This document shows, piece by piece, positions 1 to 9,175 of a stretch of DNA of 64,000 nucleotides. Each line of letters begins with the position of its first letter. Position 1 is the stretch's first letter. Origin of the DNA: Marinomonas sp. CT5 (lineage in GTDB: Bacteria; Pseudomonadota; Gammaproteobacteria; Pseudomonadales; Marinomonadaceae). The position numbers and the translations under genes were made by a program. The notes under the pieces are model-generated. The model worked only from the letters and a program-made list of their open reading frames with translations, was not told where the DNA came from and did not search any database. Location of the stretch: the NCBI RefSeq assembly GCF_018336975.1, contig NZ_CP025572.1, positions 3,226,884-3,290,883 on the forward strand. Reading direction: 5' to 3'.

Positions 1-113
1 GATAACCTCTTTGCATAATAAAAAGATGAGTCATGCAATACTTAGTATTAGAATACAGCTCTCAAAACTTGGTAACTGATACCAATAGTTGCTTCATACA
101 AGGCTAAGGAAAT

Positions 114-1325
114 ATGCCACCACTTTTTAAACACGCTAATTTTGTCCACTTCTGGATCGGGCAAATTGCCTCTTCTTTCGCTTTTCAAATGCTTAGCGTG
201 GGTATTGGCTGGCAAATGTACGACCTAACCAACAGTCCTATGGCGCTCGGTTTAGTAGGTCTTTGCCAGTTTCTGCCACAACTATTATTAACCTTAGTCG
301 TTGGTCACGTGGCCGATCGTTACAACCGTCGATTAATCTGTGTTTGCACTCGGTTCTCCATGGCGATGACAGTCGGAATGTTAGCCTATGGTAATATGAC
401 ATCGACAATATCCGCCGAGATGATTTATCTCTGCGCCGCGCTTTTAGGTACAGCAAGAGCCTTTGAAATGCCGGCAAATCAGGCCATCTTGCCTAACCTT
501 ATTCCTAACGAACTACTTTCTCGTGCTGTCAGCGCCATTGCTTCAGCGCGCGAGATTTCGGTTATCGCAGGCCCCGCACTGGGCGGTCTCATTTATCTTA
601 TTGGCCCCACCACATTGTACCTTTCTAGCATGACCTGTTTCTTCATTTCGTGCGTTATTATGTTCTTTTTACATTACAACTTTACAGTGAGAGGTAAGAC
701 GCCTATTAGCATGACACATCTGTTTGGCGGGCTTACTTTCATTCGTGGTAATAAAGTTATCTTGGGCTCAGTTTCCTTAGACATGTTTGCCGTTCTATTA
801 GGGGGCGCTACGGCACTCTTACCCATTGTCGCCAAAGATATTCTCCACACAGGCCCATGGGGATTAGGCTTATTACGCTGCGCTCCAGCGCTTGGGGCAC
901 TGCTCATGTCAGTGTATTTAGCGCGTCGGCCATTAACACACAGTGTGGGTAAAATCATGTTTGCGGCAGTGGCTACTTTTGGTGTCGCGACGATTTTATT
1001 TGGTTTATCTGAAAATCTTATTCTCTCTATGCTTGCTTTAATTCTACTGGGTGCTTCTGACATGATCAGCGTAGTCATCCGCTCAACTCTAGTGCAATTA
1101 GAAACGCCAGATGAAATGCGTGGTCGAGTTAGTGCCGCTAACTCTGTCTTTATTGGTAGTTCTAATCAGTTAGGAGAATTCGAGTCTGGAGTAACAGCAG
1201 CCTGGTTCGGTGTGGTTCCTGCCATCGTTATTGGTGGTGTTGGGACAATTGCCGTTGTCGGCATGTGGATGTATTTATTTCCGAACCTATTAAAGCGTGA
1301 CACCTTAGACAAAGAAAACGATTAA
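114..1325 (+). CDS. MFS efflux transporter (MFS_3 / EntS-like)
   Basis: This 403-residue protein is a polytopic inner-membrane transporter with about twelve hydrophobic segments. The loop between TM2 and TM3 carries a GHVADRYNRR motif, the MFS signature (GxxxDRxxRR), and an ALLGTARAFEMP segment follows, as in the MFS_3 group that includes siderophore exporters. A TAAGGA ribosome site lies 5-9 bases before the ATG and supports the start. The gene is alone on the plus strand and converges on a second MFS gene. The substrate cannot be read from the sequence; drug or siderophore export is a family-level guess. Confidence 0.85.
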   Translation: MPPLFKHANFVHFWIGQIASSFAFQMLSVGIGWQMYDLTNSPMALGLVGLCQFLPQLLLTLVVGHVADRYNRRLICVCTRFSMAMTVGMLAYGNMTSTISAEMIYLCAALLGTARAFEMPANQAILPNLIPNELLSRAVSAIASAREISVIAGPALGGLIYLIGPTTLYLSSMTCFFISCVIMFFLHYNFTVRGKTPISMTHLFGGLTFIRGNKVILGSVSLDMFAVLLGGATALLPIVAKDILHTGPWGLGLLRCAPALGALLMSVYLARRPLTHSVGKIMFAAVATFGVATILFGLSENLILSMLALILLGASDMISVVIRSTLVQLETPDEMRGRVSAANSVFIGSSNQLGEFESGVTAAWFGVVPAIVIGGVGTIAVVGMWMYLFPNLLKRDTLDKEND

Positions 1326-1355
1326 ATTTAATACTCGCCAAAGCCTGTCCCGAGG

Positions 1356-2531
1356 TCAGGCTGCACGCCTTAAAATAATATGAAACAAACTAAATAATAA
1401 CACCGCATAAAACAAAAAGCTGACAGCTAAAAAGGTCAGTCCAAACTGTTCGCCAATTAAGCCACTAAAAAATGGCAGAGTCATCGCTCCAAATACCGCC
1501 GCGCTCATCTGAAAACCAATAGCATGAACAGAATATTTCTTACCAACTCTTGTTACGGTTTGCGAAATCATACATGGGAAAATGGGTGCAGCGCAGAATC
1601 CCATTAAAGCCAAGCCCAAGTAGCTCATATACGTGGCAATATTCAGAGAAAAAGACAACGCACCTAAAACAACGCCAGCCAAACAAAGACGTAATAACTG
1701 ATCAACAGAAAAACGTTCAACCAAAAAACCAAAAACAGCACGCCCAAATGCCAAAGCGCCCCAATAAATCGCCACCCAAGTCCCGGCCGTAGCTAACGCG
1801 ATACCTCTTGACTCAGTCATCACAGTAAAGGCCCACTGCCCAACCCCGACTTCAACACCGGTATATAAAAAGAAAAAAACGATCTGAAAACGGATAACGG
1901 GGTGTTTCAATGCCTGTAGTTGAGTAATGGCGGGCAAGTCATCTGCTTGTTCCTCGGCTTTTTTAGGTGCATGTTTGTCGCTTTCCCAGAGGTTTCGACT
2001 AAACACAAACACCAAGGCCATAACAAATAATATACTAGCAAGAACCCCATAGCCCAACCGCCAATTCTGCGAAAAACTTACCAAAACAGTCGTCACAATA
2101 ATCGGCCCGGACGTTGCTCCGACACCGAATGCCGCATGTAGCCAATTCATATGACGAGTAGAGAAATGCTCTGCGGCATAGGTATTAAGTCCAGCATCAA
2201 TAGCCCCTGACCCCATTCCAATCACAATGGAAAACAGAACAAAAACAATAAAAGAAGTACTGAAATAGAAACCGAATAGACCAAAGCTAACTAGCAAGCT
2301 ACTAACAACCAGTAACCAACCCACACCGAGCCGAGCCATTAGATAACCGACAGAAAAGCTAGACATTAGATAGCCAATACCACCAGCGGCAATCACCAAA
2401 CCAAGCCAACCTGTCGGCACATCAAATTCCGTGCGAACAAATGGCCAATTAATACCATGGGCGGCATCTGGCAAGCCCAGACTAATAAAGCCTAGATAGG
2501 CAATAAACAACAATATGCCAGATGTGCGCAT
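1356..2531 (-). CDS. MFS transporter (FucP/YbjJ-like)
   Basis: This 391-residue membrane protein has about twelve hydrophobic segments. It opens with a GLPDAAHGINWP segment and has GMGSGAIDAGLNTYAAEHF near residues 105-125, typical of the FucP/YbjJ branch of the MFS that includes sugar importers and uncharacterised exporters. A central loop rich in Lys and Glu near residues 185-205 separates the two six-helix halves. It converges on the upstream MFS gene with only about 30 bases between them, and its last codons fall in a small AGCCTG/CAGGCT hairpin. The substrate is unknown. Confidence 0.85.
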   Translation of the reverse strand: MRTSGILLFIAYLGFISLGLPDAAHGINWPFVRTEFDVPTGWLGLVIAAGGIGYLMSSFSVGYLMARLGVGWLLVVSSLLVSFGLFGFYFSTSFIVFVLFSIVIGMGSGAIDAGLNTYAAEHFSTRHMNWLHAAFGVGATSGPIIVTTVLVSFSQNWRLGYGVLASILFVMALVFVFSRNLWESDKHAPKKAEEQADDLPAITQLQALKHPVIRFQIVFFFLYTGVEVGVGQWAFTVMTESRGIALATAGTWVAIYWGALAFGRAVFGFLVERFSVDQLLRLCLAGVVLGALSFSLNIATYMSYLGLALMGFCAAPIFPCMISQTVTRVGKKYSVHAIGFQMSAAVFGAMTLPFFSGLIGEQFGLTFLAVSFLFYAVLLFSLFHIILRRAA

Positions 2532-2642
2532 GAAATATCCCTGTCCAAAAAATAAGAGTGATTTGAACTCATTTATTGTGCGAATTAAATCTTTAAAATC
2601 ACTTAATAATCCCTTTGCATAAGTTCACTATTTAAAGACCTC

Positions 2643-2915
2643 TTAGCGCCACTTACGTTTTTCTTTTTCAATGGTTTTCCATTTCCAATTTGGCGCTTCA
2701 CCTTTCCAGTAATAAAAAACAATCAAAATAAGGGTGCTAATAACAACAGGAATGGCCCATCTAATCAGATCCGCTTTAGGATCATTCACGAAACTAACAA
2801 TCACAACGGTAAACAAATACAATACAAGAACTGTCCATCCTTGCCATGTATTTGGTTTACCCCATCCCCAACCATTTTTTTTGGCCGGAAACCACACTTT
2901 CTTTTTATCCGTCAT
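2643..2915 (-). CDS. Small two-TM membrane protein, unknown
   Basis: The gene encodes 90 residues. The N-terminus is basic and aromatic (FPAKKNGWGWGKPNTWQGW), two hydrophobic segments follow (about residues 25-42 and 52-70), and the C-terminus is very basic and Trp-rich (WKGEAPNWKWKTIEKEKRKWR minus its ends). I chose the ATG at 2915 because a TGAGG ribosome site sits about 9 bases upstream; the longer frame to 2948 has no such site. It lies downstream of folE beyond a terminator, so it is probably transcribed alone. I do not recognise the family, though small proteins of this shape next to transporters are common in marine gammaproteobacteria. Confidence 0.65.
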   Translation of the reverse strand: MTDKKKVWFPAKKNGWGWGKPNTWQGWTVLVLYLFTVVIVSFVNDPKADLIRWAIPVVISTLILIVFYYWKGEAPNWKWKTIEKEKRKWR

Positions 2916-2976
2916 ATCAAATGCCTCAAAGCAAATCGAGCTATACACCGAAACACTCTGCCCTAATTTACGCCAT

Positions 2977-3007
2977 AAAAAAAGAGCCTATGTAAATAGA
3001 CTCTTTT
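2977..3007 (-). terminator. Rho-independent terminator after folE
   Basis: Read on the minus strand, an AAAAGAG...CTCTTTT hairpin, extended by a TAT/ATA inner pairing, is followed by a run of seven T. It lies about 40 bases past the folE stop. Confidence 0.75.
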
Positions 3008-3044
3008 ATGTAGCATCACAGCAATTGTCTTTAACTAACCGCCT

Positions 3045-3728
3045 TTACTTAGCTAAGAATTCACCACGTGTTTTATCACTACGCTTAAATAAGCCACCTA
3101 AAGCGGTAGTTTGCGTTGAAGAGCTGGCATCCATAACGCCTCGCGCTTTAACACAATAATGCACAGCGCTAATACTTACCGCAACATTGTCGGTTTCTAG
3201 CAAAGTTTGCAAGGTGACTAAGATCTGCTGAGTCAAGCGCTCTTGCACCTGTGGGCGCTGAGCAAAAAAACGCACAATACGGTTAATTTTAGATAAACCT
3301 ATGATCTTTGTTTTGGGCAAATACGCCACTTTCGCCAACCCATCAATAGTCACAAAGTGGTGCTCACAAGTACTGGTAAAACTAATGTCGCTTACTTTTA
3401 CCATCTCATCCACTTTCATTTTATTTTCAATGACGGTGATCTTAGGGAATTGCGCGTAATCCAAACCAGAGAAGATTTCTTTTACATACATTTTGGCAAT
3501 ACGATGTGGGGTCTCAGCCAAGCTATCATCAGTCAAATCCAAGCCAAGGGTTGATACCACATCTTCAAAGGCATTTTTAATACGCTGATATTTTTCTTCG
3601 CTCGTCAGACCATTATCAATCATCGGGGTTTCTAAACCACTTTTAATAAGAGCATCACGTACTTTTGCTGCCTCGTCAGACAACGCGAGGCGGTTTAAAT
3701 CTGTTTGTTCCGCTATATTAGCTTTCAT
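3045..3728 (-). CDS. folE: GTP cyclohydrolase I
   Basis: The enzyme converts GTP to 7,8-dihydroneopterin triphosphate, the first step towards folate and monapterin. The 227-residue protein has the full family signature: [14 protein letters not shown] near residue 73, zinc ligands in STCEHHF (C121, H124) and in [11 protein letters not shown] (C192), and the [20 protein letters not shown] helix near 146-165. An AGGA ribosome site precedes the ATG. It lies 74 bases downstream of folM on the same strand, so the two are probably co-transcribed as a pterin unit. Confidence 0.97.
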   Translation of the reverse strand: MKANIAEQTDLNRLALSDEAAKVRDALIKSGLETPMIDNGLTSEEKYQRIKNAFEDVVSTLGLDLTDDSLAETPHRIAKMYVKEIFSGLDYAQFPKITVIENKMKVDEMVKVSDISFTSTCEHHFVTIDGLAKVAYLPKTKIIGLSKINRIVRFFAQRPQVQERLTQQILVTLQTLLETDNVAVSISAVHYCVKARGVMDASSSTQTTALGGLFKRSDKTRGEFLAK

Positions 3729-3802
3729 AAATTTGTCCTAAGTTACTTAACCCTGTCCCATGACATGAAGGCGTTCAATAAAGAGAAGTCCTATTTAGCC
3801 AC

Positions 3803-4525
3803 TCAAGCTAAATGTCGGCCTCCATCCAGTGACAAGGTTCGACCTGTCATATAGCGACTGTCTAATATGTACTGTATCGCTAGCACACCTTCTTGTTCTC
3901 CCGGTTCTTTTCGCAACAATGACTTTTTTAGAGCCTTCTCACGATATTCCGCATCATCCCCGTCATTAAACATCAAAAGTGACGGTGCGACCGAATTGAC
4001 CTTAATTTGAGGGGCGAATCGTTTAGCAAACGAACAAGTTAAGTTCGCTAAACCTGCTTTACTCGCAGCATAGGCAATGTGCTTATCACTACCCTTTTCA
4101 GTCACATAATCCGTCATATGAATGATGTCTGCGTGCCCATTTTGGTCAGAACCCGCACATAATAATGCTTCGAAAGCTAGATTTATACGATAAGGTGCAA
4201 ATACATGAACATGCCACATTTTTTCCATCAACCTCGCCGTATCCGAACAACCTTCTTCTGATTCCCACTCAGAGGCATTATGAATAATCCCCCTAATCGC
4301 TGAATACCTATCTTGTATGGTTGCAATAAAATCATCTACACCTGACACAGATGAAAAATCGGCTTGTATACACGAAATTCCTTGCTCTTCTAATAGGTCA
4401 ATGTCTTCTCGTGCCGTGCGATACGTAATCACAATATCATGCCCTTGAGCAGATAACGCTTTAGCGCAAGCAAGACCTAGGCGCTGCCCTCCGCCAGTAA
4501 TAATAATTGGCATTTTACGCGTCAT
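3803..4525 (-). CDS. folM: Dihydromonapterin reductase, SDR family
   Basis: This is a 240-residue short-chain dehydrogenase. It has a Rossmann GGGQRLGLACAKAL motif at the N-terminus, an IHNASEW strand, a catalytic YAASKAGL (Tyr-x-x-x-Lys) motif near residue 152, and a TGRTLSLDGGRHLA C-terminus typical of FolM. FolM reduces dihydromonapterin to tetrahydromonapterin with NADPH and has weak dihydrofolate reductase activity. Placement directly upstream of folE supports a role in making the tetrahydropterin cofactor used by phenylalanine hydroxylase in this bacterial group (established for Pseudomonas relatives, inferred here). AGGAAAGGAC precedes the ATG. Confidence 0.9.
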   Translation of the reverse strand: MTRKMPIIITGGGQRLGLACAKALSAQGHDIVITYRTAREDIDLLEEQGISCIQADFSSVSGVDDFIATIQDRYSAIRGIIHNASEWESEEGCSDTARLMEKMWHVHVFAPYRINLAFEALLCAGSDQNGHADIIHMTDYVTEKGSDKHIAYAASKAGLANLTCSFAKRFAPQIKVNSVAPSLLMFNDGDDAEYREKALKKSLLRKEPGEQEGVLAIQYILDSRYMTGRTLSLDGGRHLA

Positions 4526-4762
4526 TAGTGTCCTTTCCTACTGAGTTATCATCATTAACAACATATAAAAATACTATCGATTTAGAAACTAGATTCAATT
4601 TATGCCAACGTTAAATTATTCACCTAAGCTTAGATACGGTCATGTTCAAAAAAAAGATCAATCAATACTATCTAAAATATTTTTACTTACGTAACTATTG
4701 ATACCACTTTCCATTATCAAGTTCTAAAGGAATGTGTTCTCAAAATGCCATAAGGAACGACA

Positions 4763-5686
4763 ATGACTTCACTTACAGAAAAAACTACGACTAGATCTTT
4801 ATCCGTTAGTAAGATCCCCCAAGAAGCTTTCGATTGGTATGACGAATACGCCCATGGTGATATAGATCGCCGTACCTTTCTATCTCGCCTTGGTACGCTC
4901 AGCGTAACAGGACTAAGTCTCTCTGTCGTGGCAAATGCACTAACACCTAACTATGCGCAAGCAGAGCAAGTATCTTTTAACGATCCTGACATTACTGCCA
5001 GTTATTTAGAGTTCGACTCTCCAAATGGCCACGGACGAGCTCGAGGCTATCTGGTGATTCCTAATAATGTCAACGCAGATAACAAATCCCCAGCCGTGCT
5101 AGTTGCCCATGAAAATCGTGGCCTTAACCCCTACATCAAAGATGTGGCCAGACGTTTAGCAAAAGCAGGATTTATTGCCTTTGCTCCTGACGCCCTCTTT
5201 CCTTTGGGGGGCTACCCCGGCAATGACGACGAAGGTAGAGCGATGCAAAAAACACTAGATGGCAATAAAATTGAGGGTGATTTTATGGACGCTGCCACTT
5301 TGATGAAGAATCATGAATTTACAACAGGTAAAGTAGGCATGGTGGGCTTTTGCTATGGCGGCTACCTGACGAATGCACTTGCTGCCGCCATGCCAGACAC
5401 CATCAATGCAGGTGCTCCTTATTACGGCACTCCAGCAAAATCCAACATAGATAAAATTAAAGCACCGTTACAATTACACTTTGCAGAATTGGATCAACGA
5501 GTGAATGCAACCTGGCCTGAATATGAAAAGACTTTAAAAGCCAACAAGGTAGATTACAAAGCCTATATTTACGCTAAAGCCAACCATGGCTTTCATAATG
5601 ACTCAACTGCACGTTACCAAGAAAAAAACGCTGAGCTTGCTTGGCAACGAACACTGGCTTTCTTTAAAGAAAATTTAAACGCGTAA
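4763..5686 (+). CDS. Dienelactone hydrolase family, exported (Tat-like)
   Basis: This is a 307-residue alpha/beta hydrolase. An N-terminal extension of about 30 residues leads to a Tat-like signal (DRRTFLSRLGTLSVTGLSLS) and a probable cleavage after NYAQA near residue 68. The mature domain has the dienelactone hydrolase fold: AHENRGLNPYIKDVARRLA, nucleophile motif GFCYGGY (Cys), then an Asp in LDQRV and His in ANHGFHND. The long acidic/aromatic stretch before the twin Arg (IPQEAFDWYDEYAHGDIDRR) recurs in YghX-type homologues. AAGGA precedes the ATG. The natural substrate is unknown. Confidence 0.9.
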   Translation: MTSLTEKTTTRSLSVSKIPQEAFDWYDEYAHGDIDRRTFLSRLGTLSVTGLSLSVVANALTPNYAQAEQVSFNDPDITASYLEFDSPNGHGRARGYLVIPNNVNADNKSPAVLVAHENRGLNPYIKDVARRLAKAGFIAFAPDALFPLGGYPGNDDEGRAMQKTLDGNKIEGDFMDAATLMKNHEFTTGKVGMVGFCYGGYLTNALAAAMPDTINAGAPYYGTPAKSNIDKIKAPLQLHFAELDQRVNATWPEYEKTLKANKVDYKAYIYAKANHGFHNDSTARYQEKNAELAWQRTLAFFKENLNA

Positions 5687-5692
5687 AAACAA

Positions 5693-5730
5693 AACATTAC
5701 AGCCTATTAAATTCAGTAGGCTGTAATGTT
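5693..5730. terminator. Shared terminator of two convergent genes
   Basis: A perfect 14-bp inverted repeat (AACATTACAGCCTA / TAGGCTGTAATGTT) with a 10-base loop. It lies 7 bases after the hydrolase stop, and its right arm encodes the last residues of the glycosyltransferase on the opposite strand. It probably serves both strands. Confidence 0.75.
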
Positions 5731-6807
5731 CTTCGCATTAAGAATCAGTGCATCTTGCTTAAAAGTAAAATCAATTCCAGGTATATTTGGCGTTTGTTTC
5801 CACAGGGACTCACACAAATCTGCGACACTGGTTTCATTATTAGATTGCAACCAAGCCACAACCGCACGAGCCACATTAGGATAGGATATTTGAAACACTC
5901 TGCTGGTTTCCAACCATTCTTGAATAACCTGAGAACTTAATACATCCGTTGTTTTCGCAACCCCTAAAAACTCTAACGCGATAGCATTGGAATGCTGCTC
6001 AATTTGGCCTCTTAATGGTTTTGCAAGAATACGTCGGCCGAGCTGCAACGCTTCTGAGTTGAGCTCAAAACCAGCATTGCAAAGTACCGACTCACATTCA
6101 CTTAAATTCTTTTGAAACAATTCTCGTCCAAAGGGAAAAACCTCTACATTACCATACACCCCAGGCTCAATATCCTTACAATGAAAACGAAAATGATAAT
6201 TTGGAACCGCCTCAAGCCAATCTAAAACTTCTTCACTGTTTTCAAAAGGTAGGTACACCAACACTTGATCCGAGTACGAAATATTTTGTAGAGGCTGGGT
6301 GTGAATAAGAGGTGGCAAAATAGGGTAACCAAAATGATGCCAATGGGCACCTAACTGAATTGCCGCTGGAGCAAAATTAGACATGATCCACTGCGCAACA
6401 AGATTCTTTTTATAACGTGGAATATCATATTTAAAAGCATACTGATGGCCAAATCCTACGCAAGCAACACCTTGGAGTTTCGCCGCCCAAGCAACAATCG
6501 GTTCAAAGTCAGTAATCACCAAATCATAGCTACGAGTATCAACCGAACGAATATCCCGATACAACTTGAAAAAATTAGCGTTTTTACAGGTTGCAAATAA
6601 ATCCAATTGCCCATTGCGAGCAGCAAAACTCAAACCTTGAAAAGTACGATAGTGCCCGAATATTGCCATATCAAAATACTCTTCTGCTGGCCGACCTGAA
6701 AACACAAAATCAACCTCAACTCCAGCCGCATGCATTTCCACAGCCATGGCTCTTGCTCTGGTTATATGTCCATTACCCGTTCCTTGGACACCGTACAATA
6801 TTTTCAT
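5713..6807 (-). CDS. MJ1255/VC2487-family glycosyltransferase
   Basis: This 364-residue protein starts MKILYGVQGTGNGHITRA, the nucleotide-sugar-transferase-like N-terminus of the Glyco_trans_1_3 (MJ1255/VC2487) family. Further family-like segments are LVITDFEPIVAWAA near residue 100 and SVLCNAGFELNSEALQLG near 275. I chose the ATG at 6807 because the conserved domain begins there and because it overlaps the stop of the upstream PAP2 gene as ATGA. That overlap implies translational coupling with a lipid-phosphate phosphatase, hence a guess at glycolipid or envelope polymer synthesis. The final codons lie inside the terminator hairpin. Confidence 0.85.
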   Translation of the reverse strand: MKILYGVQGTGNGHITRARAMAVEMHAAGVEVDFVFSGRPAEEYFDMAIFGHYRTFQGLSFAARNGQLDLFATCKNANFFKLYRDIRSVDTRSYDLVITDFEPIVAWAAKLQGVACVGFGHQYAFKYDIPRYKKNLVAQWIMSNFAPAAIQLGAHWHHFGYPILPPLIHTQPLQNISYSDQVLVYLPFENSEEVLDWLEAVPNYHFRFHCKDIEPGVYGNVEVFPFGRELFQKNLSECESVLCNAGFELNSEALQLGRRILAKPLRGQIEQHSNAIALEFLGVAKTTDVLSSQVIQEWLETSRVFQISYPNVARAVVAWLQSNNETSVADLCESLWKQTPNIPGIDFTFKQDALILNAKNITAY

Positions 6808-7319
6808 ATCAAAATCCCTATTGCTAGAGCTGCACAAGATGTTCCCAATAAAGCACCAATAACAGTGTCTGTAGGAAAATGAACGCCAAGAAAAATGCGA
6901 GAAAGCCCTACATTCGCAGCCCAAAAATACAAAATCATATTCATACTGGGAAACCATTCAGACAAACAATAAGCCATAAAGAATGCACCCGACGTATGAC
7001 CAGAAGGAAAAGAAAACTGATCTGAAGGAATAATAAAACTATTAAAATTATCTAATGCATCCGCTGGGCGGTTACGTTTAAAACCTCGTTTTAAAACCAG
7101 ATATAAAATTCGTTCTACTAAAAAGCCTAATACTAAAACCAACATCAAAGTCGCTTCTCCAGCGAACCAAAGCAGAAGCGCTAAAAAGGCATATAATGGG
7201 CCATCTGCTGAGAAAGAAACCGCTCTCCCAATACGAGTTAATGTGACTCGATGCTTACGAGCCATGCACCAAGAAAAAGTGTGTACATCTACTGCGTGGA
7301 TATTTTGAAGGATATTCAT
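6804..7319 (-). CDS. PAP2-family lipid phosphatase
   Basis: This 171-residue integral membrane protein carries the three PAP2 signature blocks: KRGFKRNRP, SFPSGHTSG with the catalytic His, and LSRIFLGVHFPTDT with the second His and an Asp. Such enzymes remove phosphate from lipid phosphates (phosphatidate, undecaprenyl diphosphate). I start at 7319 (MNILQNIHAVD) because a GAGGTG ribosome site sits 8-13 bases upstream; the frame extends to 7355 without support. The ATGA overlap couples it to the glycosyltransferase. Confidence 0.87.
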   Translation of the reverse strand: MNILQNIHAVDVHTFSWCMARKHRVTLTRIGRAVSFSADGPLYAFLALLLWFAGEATLMLVLVLGFLVERILYLVLKRGFKRNRPADALDNFNSFIIPSDQFSFPSGHTSGAFFMAYCLSEWFPSMNMILYFWAANVGLSRIFLGVHFPTDTVIGALLGTSCAALAIGILI

Positions 7320-7428
7320 ACGGTTCACCTCACCAGTTTGTCTTACTCTCAACATAGACCAGTAAAATGTCCGTTCTGTGGCATTCCAGTGACAACTTTA
7401 TGACAGGCTTTCATTGTGACAACATGGC

Positions 7429-7460
7429 AAAAAAATACCCCGCCATTGCGAGGTACTTTT
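7429..7460 (-). terminator. Terminator after the repeat lipoprotein gene
   Basis: On the minus strand, AGTACCTCGC, a four-base loop and GCGGGGTATT form a hairpin with a G-T pair, followed by a run of T. It lies about 20 bases after the lipoprotein stop. Confidence 0.7.
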
Positions 7461-7477
7461 AAATCTGAATCAGCCAA

Positions 7478-8047
7478 TTACTTCATGTGATTCATTTTAT
7501 GGAATTTTTCAATCATCGCTGTCGGTTTTACTTTTTTGTTACTACTGTTTAATGCATAAACTACCGTTTCGCCTTCTGGACCAGAACCTATATCTGTATA
7601 ACGTAAAGGCACTTCACCAACAGCACGAGCTTGATTCATCTCTTGTAGAGAACCAAAAACATATATACGACCTTCCATACGCATTTCGCCATAGAAAGAC
7701 TCTGCACCATTTAGTTCACCGTCATACATTTCAACAGCAGCGATGCCCGACATTTTTTTCTTATCTGCGTTAGTTAGACCAAAAACAACGGTTTCACCTT
7801 TTGGGCCCGCCCCAATACGCACTTTACGATAAGATGTTTCACCAACCTGTAAAAAGTCTTCATACACACCACGATCATCAAACACATAAATACGACCTTC
7901 ATGATGCACTTCGTACAAATCATCATTGTTCAAAGACATTGTTTCAGCTGTAGGCTTGGTATCATGCTTTTTTACCGTTTCACCACAAGCAGTTAAAAGA
8001 GTTAATGCAATTAAACTGGTTGCAACAGGTAAGAATTTCAATTTCAT
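7478..8047 (-). CDS. Lipoprotein with two tandem GRIYVF repeats
   Basis: This 189-residue protein has a signal peptide ending in a lipobox (LTLLTAC, Cys at 21), so it should be lipid-anchored. The mature part is two copies of a module of about 55 residues. Copy one (about 43-100) contains HEGRIYVFDD, VGETSYRKVRIGAGPKGETVVFGL and NADKKK; copy two (about 115-175) contains MEGRIYVFGS, VGEVPLRYTDIGSGPEGETVVYAL and NSSNKK. The repeats suggest an internal duplication with divergence. AGGAG precedes the ATG strongly. It is monocistronic, with a terminator downstream. The function is unknown to me. Confidence 0.85.
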   Translation of the reverse strand: MKLKFLPVATSLIALTLLTACGETVKKHDTKPTAETMSLNNDDLYEVHHEGRIYVFDDRGVYEDFLQVGETSYRKVRIGAGPKGETVVFGLTNADKKKMSGIAAVEMYDGELNGAESFYGEMRMEGRIYVFGSLQEMNQARAVGEVPLRYTDIGSGPEGETVVYALNSSNKKVKPTAMIEKFHKMNHMK

Positions 8048-8154
8048 GGTTTAGCTCCTAGGTTAGATTTACACCCACCTTAAAAGCAAAAAATGACACA
8101 ATCATTACACTATAGTGACAATACGCTGTCATTTTCATCTGACCTGACGAGAAA

Positions 8155-9144
8155 TCACAACCAGTTAGTCAGCATAATACCAATACCAAGTGATTGTGTT
8201 TGATGATTGTAATCCAATAGAGATTGTCCGTAGCCGTTAAAATACTGAATGTAACCGCGTGTTTTACCCCATAATGGAAAATTAAATCCCACCTGTATCG
8301 CACCTCGATTATTAGAAGATTTCAGATTATTTCTCAGCATAATATCAATGCTGTAATCATCGATAATGTGGATTAAATTAAATTCACCATAGCCGTAATA
8401 GTTTTCGATATCTGGGTTGTCATCCATATCTTTGCTTTCAGGAATGCGATACCAAGGCTTAAATGAAAAAGCAGTATCACCATGCTCAAACAAAAAATCC
8501 ATATAAAATCGATTCCAAGAACGCGAGAGATCTCCAGACTGTCCATTGGATTGATGAACAAAACCATAGGAAATATAATCTGGATTGATACCTAAAAATC
8601 CATGTTTTGGCTTAGTAACAATGAAAGCTTCAGGCTCATGATTGGTATCACGAAATGGTGCTGAAATTGTACTGTTATAAGCCTGCCAATAGGCCTGTTG
8701 CGTATAAGCAAACCAGAGGCTAGTGTCTCGTCCCACTACGTCATAGGCAACTGGAAACTTAAAACTCAACTGAAATTTAAACTCCACACTGTCCAAACTT
8801 TCAGAGTCTGTTTTATTCCCTAAAAAGGCCCGATCATTAGGATTAGACGTATAAGCAATTGGCAAAAAATAATTTGGCTTATGAGGTGTTAATACAAACG
8901 GGTTATTGACCGTTGCCGCTTCTCGATTCTCTCTTTGTTGCAACAACCCTTTGTCTTCTTTAGCACGTTTGGAGATTGACTCAGGCACCTGAGGCTCTTC
9001 TGGTGAGTATGAAGTATCTTCTTCACTCACATCAGGACTCGTATTTTTCGAGGCACTAGATGTAACGTCCTCTGACTTAATTGGCTCCACTTGAGCCCAA
9101 AGCAAACTTGGAACAAGCATCATTGAACAGACAATGGCTTTCAT
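8155..9144 (-). CDS. pldA: Outer-membrane phospholipase A
   Basis: This 329-residue protein starts at 9144, where an AAGG ribosome site and a short signal peptide ending SLLWAQ support the start. An acidic, low-complexity linker (residues 20-85) precedes the beta-barrel. The barrel carries the catalytic block YGFVHQSNGQSGDLSRSWNR with the His-x-Ser pair and the downstream Asn of the PldA active site. It ends in alternating hydrophobic strands with a C-terminal aromatic/Leu residue, typical of outer-membrane barrels. It is the last gene of a four-gene run, 31 bases after the CHMI-like gene. The linker is longer than in the enterobacterial enzyme. Confidence 0.9.
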   Translation of the reverse strand: MKAIVCSMMLVPSLLWAQVEPIKSEDVTSSASKNTSPDVSEEDTSYSPEEPQVPESISKRAKEDKGLLQQRENREAATVNNPFVLTPHKPNYFLPIAYTSNPNDRAFLGNKTDSESLDSVEFKFQLSFKFPVAYDVVGRDTSLWFAYTQQAYWQAYNSTISAPFRDTNHEPEAFIVTKPKHGFLGINPDYISYGFVHQSNGQSGDLSRSWNRFYMDFLFEHGDTAFSFKPWYRIPESKDMDDNPDIENYYGYGEFNLIHIIDDYSIDIMLRNNLKSSNNRGAIQVGFNFPLWGKTRGYIQYFNGYGQSLLDYNHQTQSLGIGIMLTNWL

Positions 9145-9175
9145 TATTAGGACCTTATAAGTGAAAAGCTCTATA

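Noticed and set aside
674..1078. Minus-strand ORF in the first MFS gene
   Set aside because: Shadow of a transmembrane-protein gene with no start signal.
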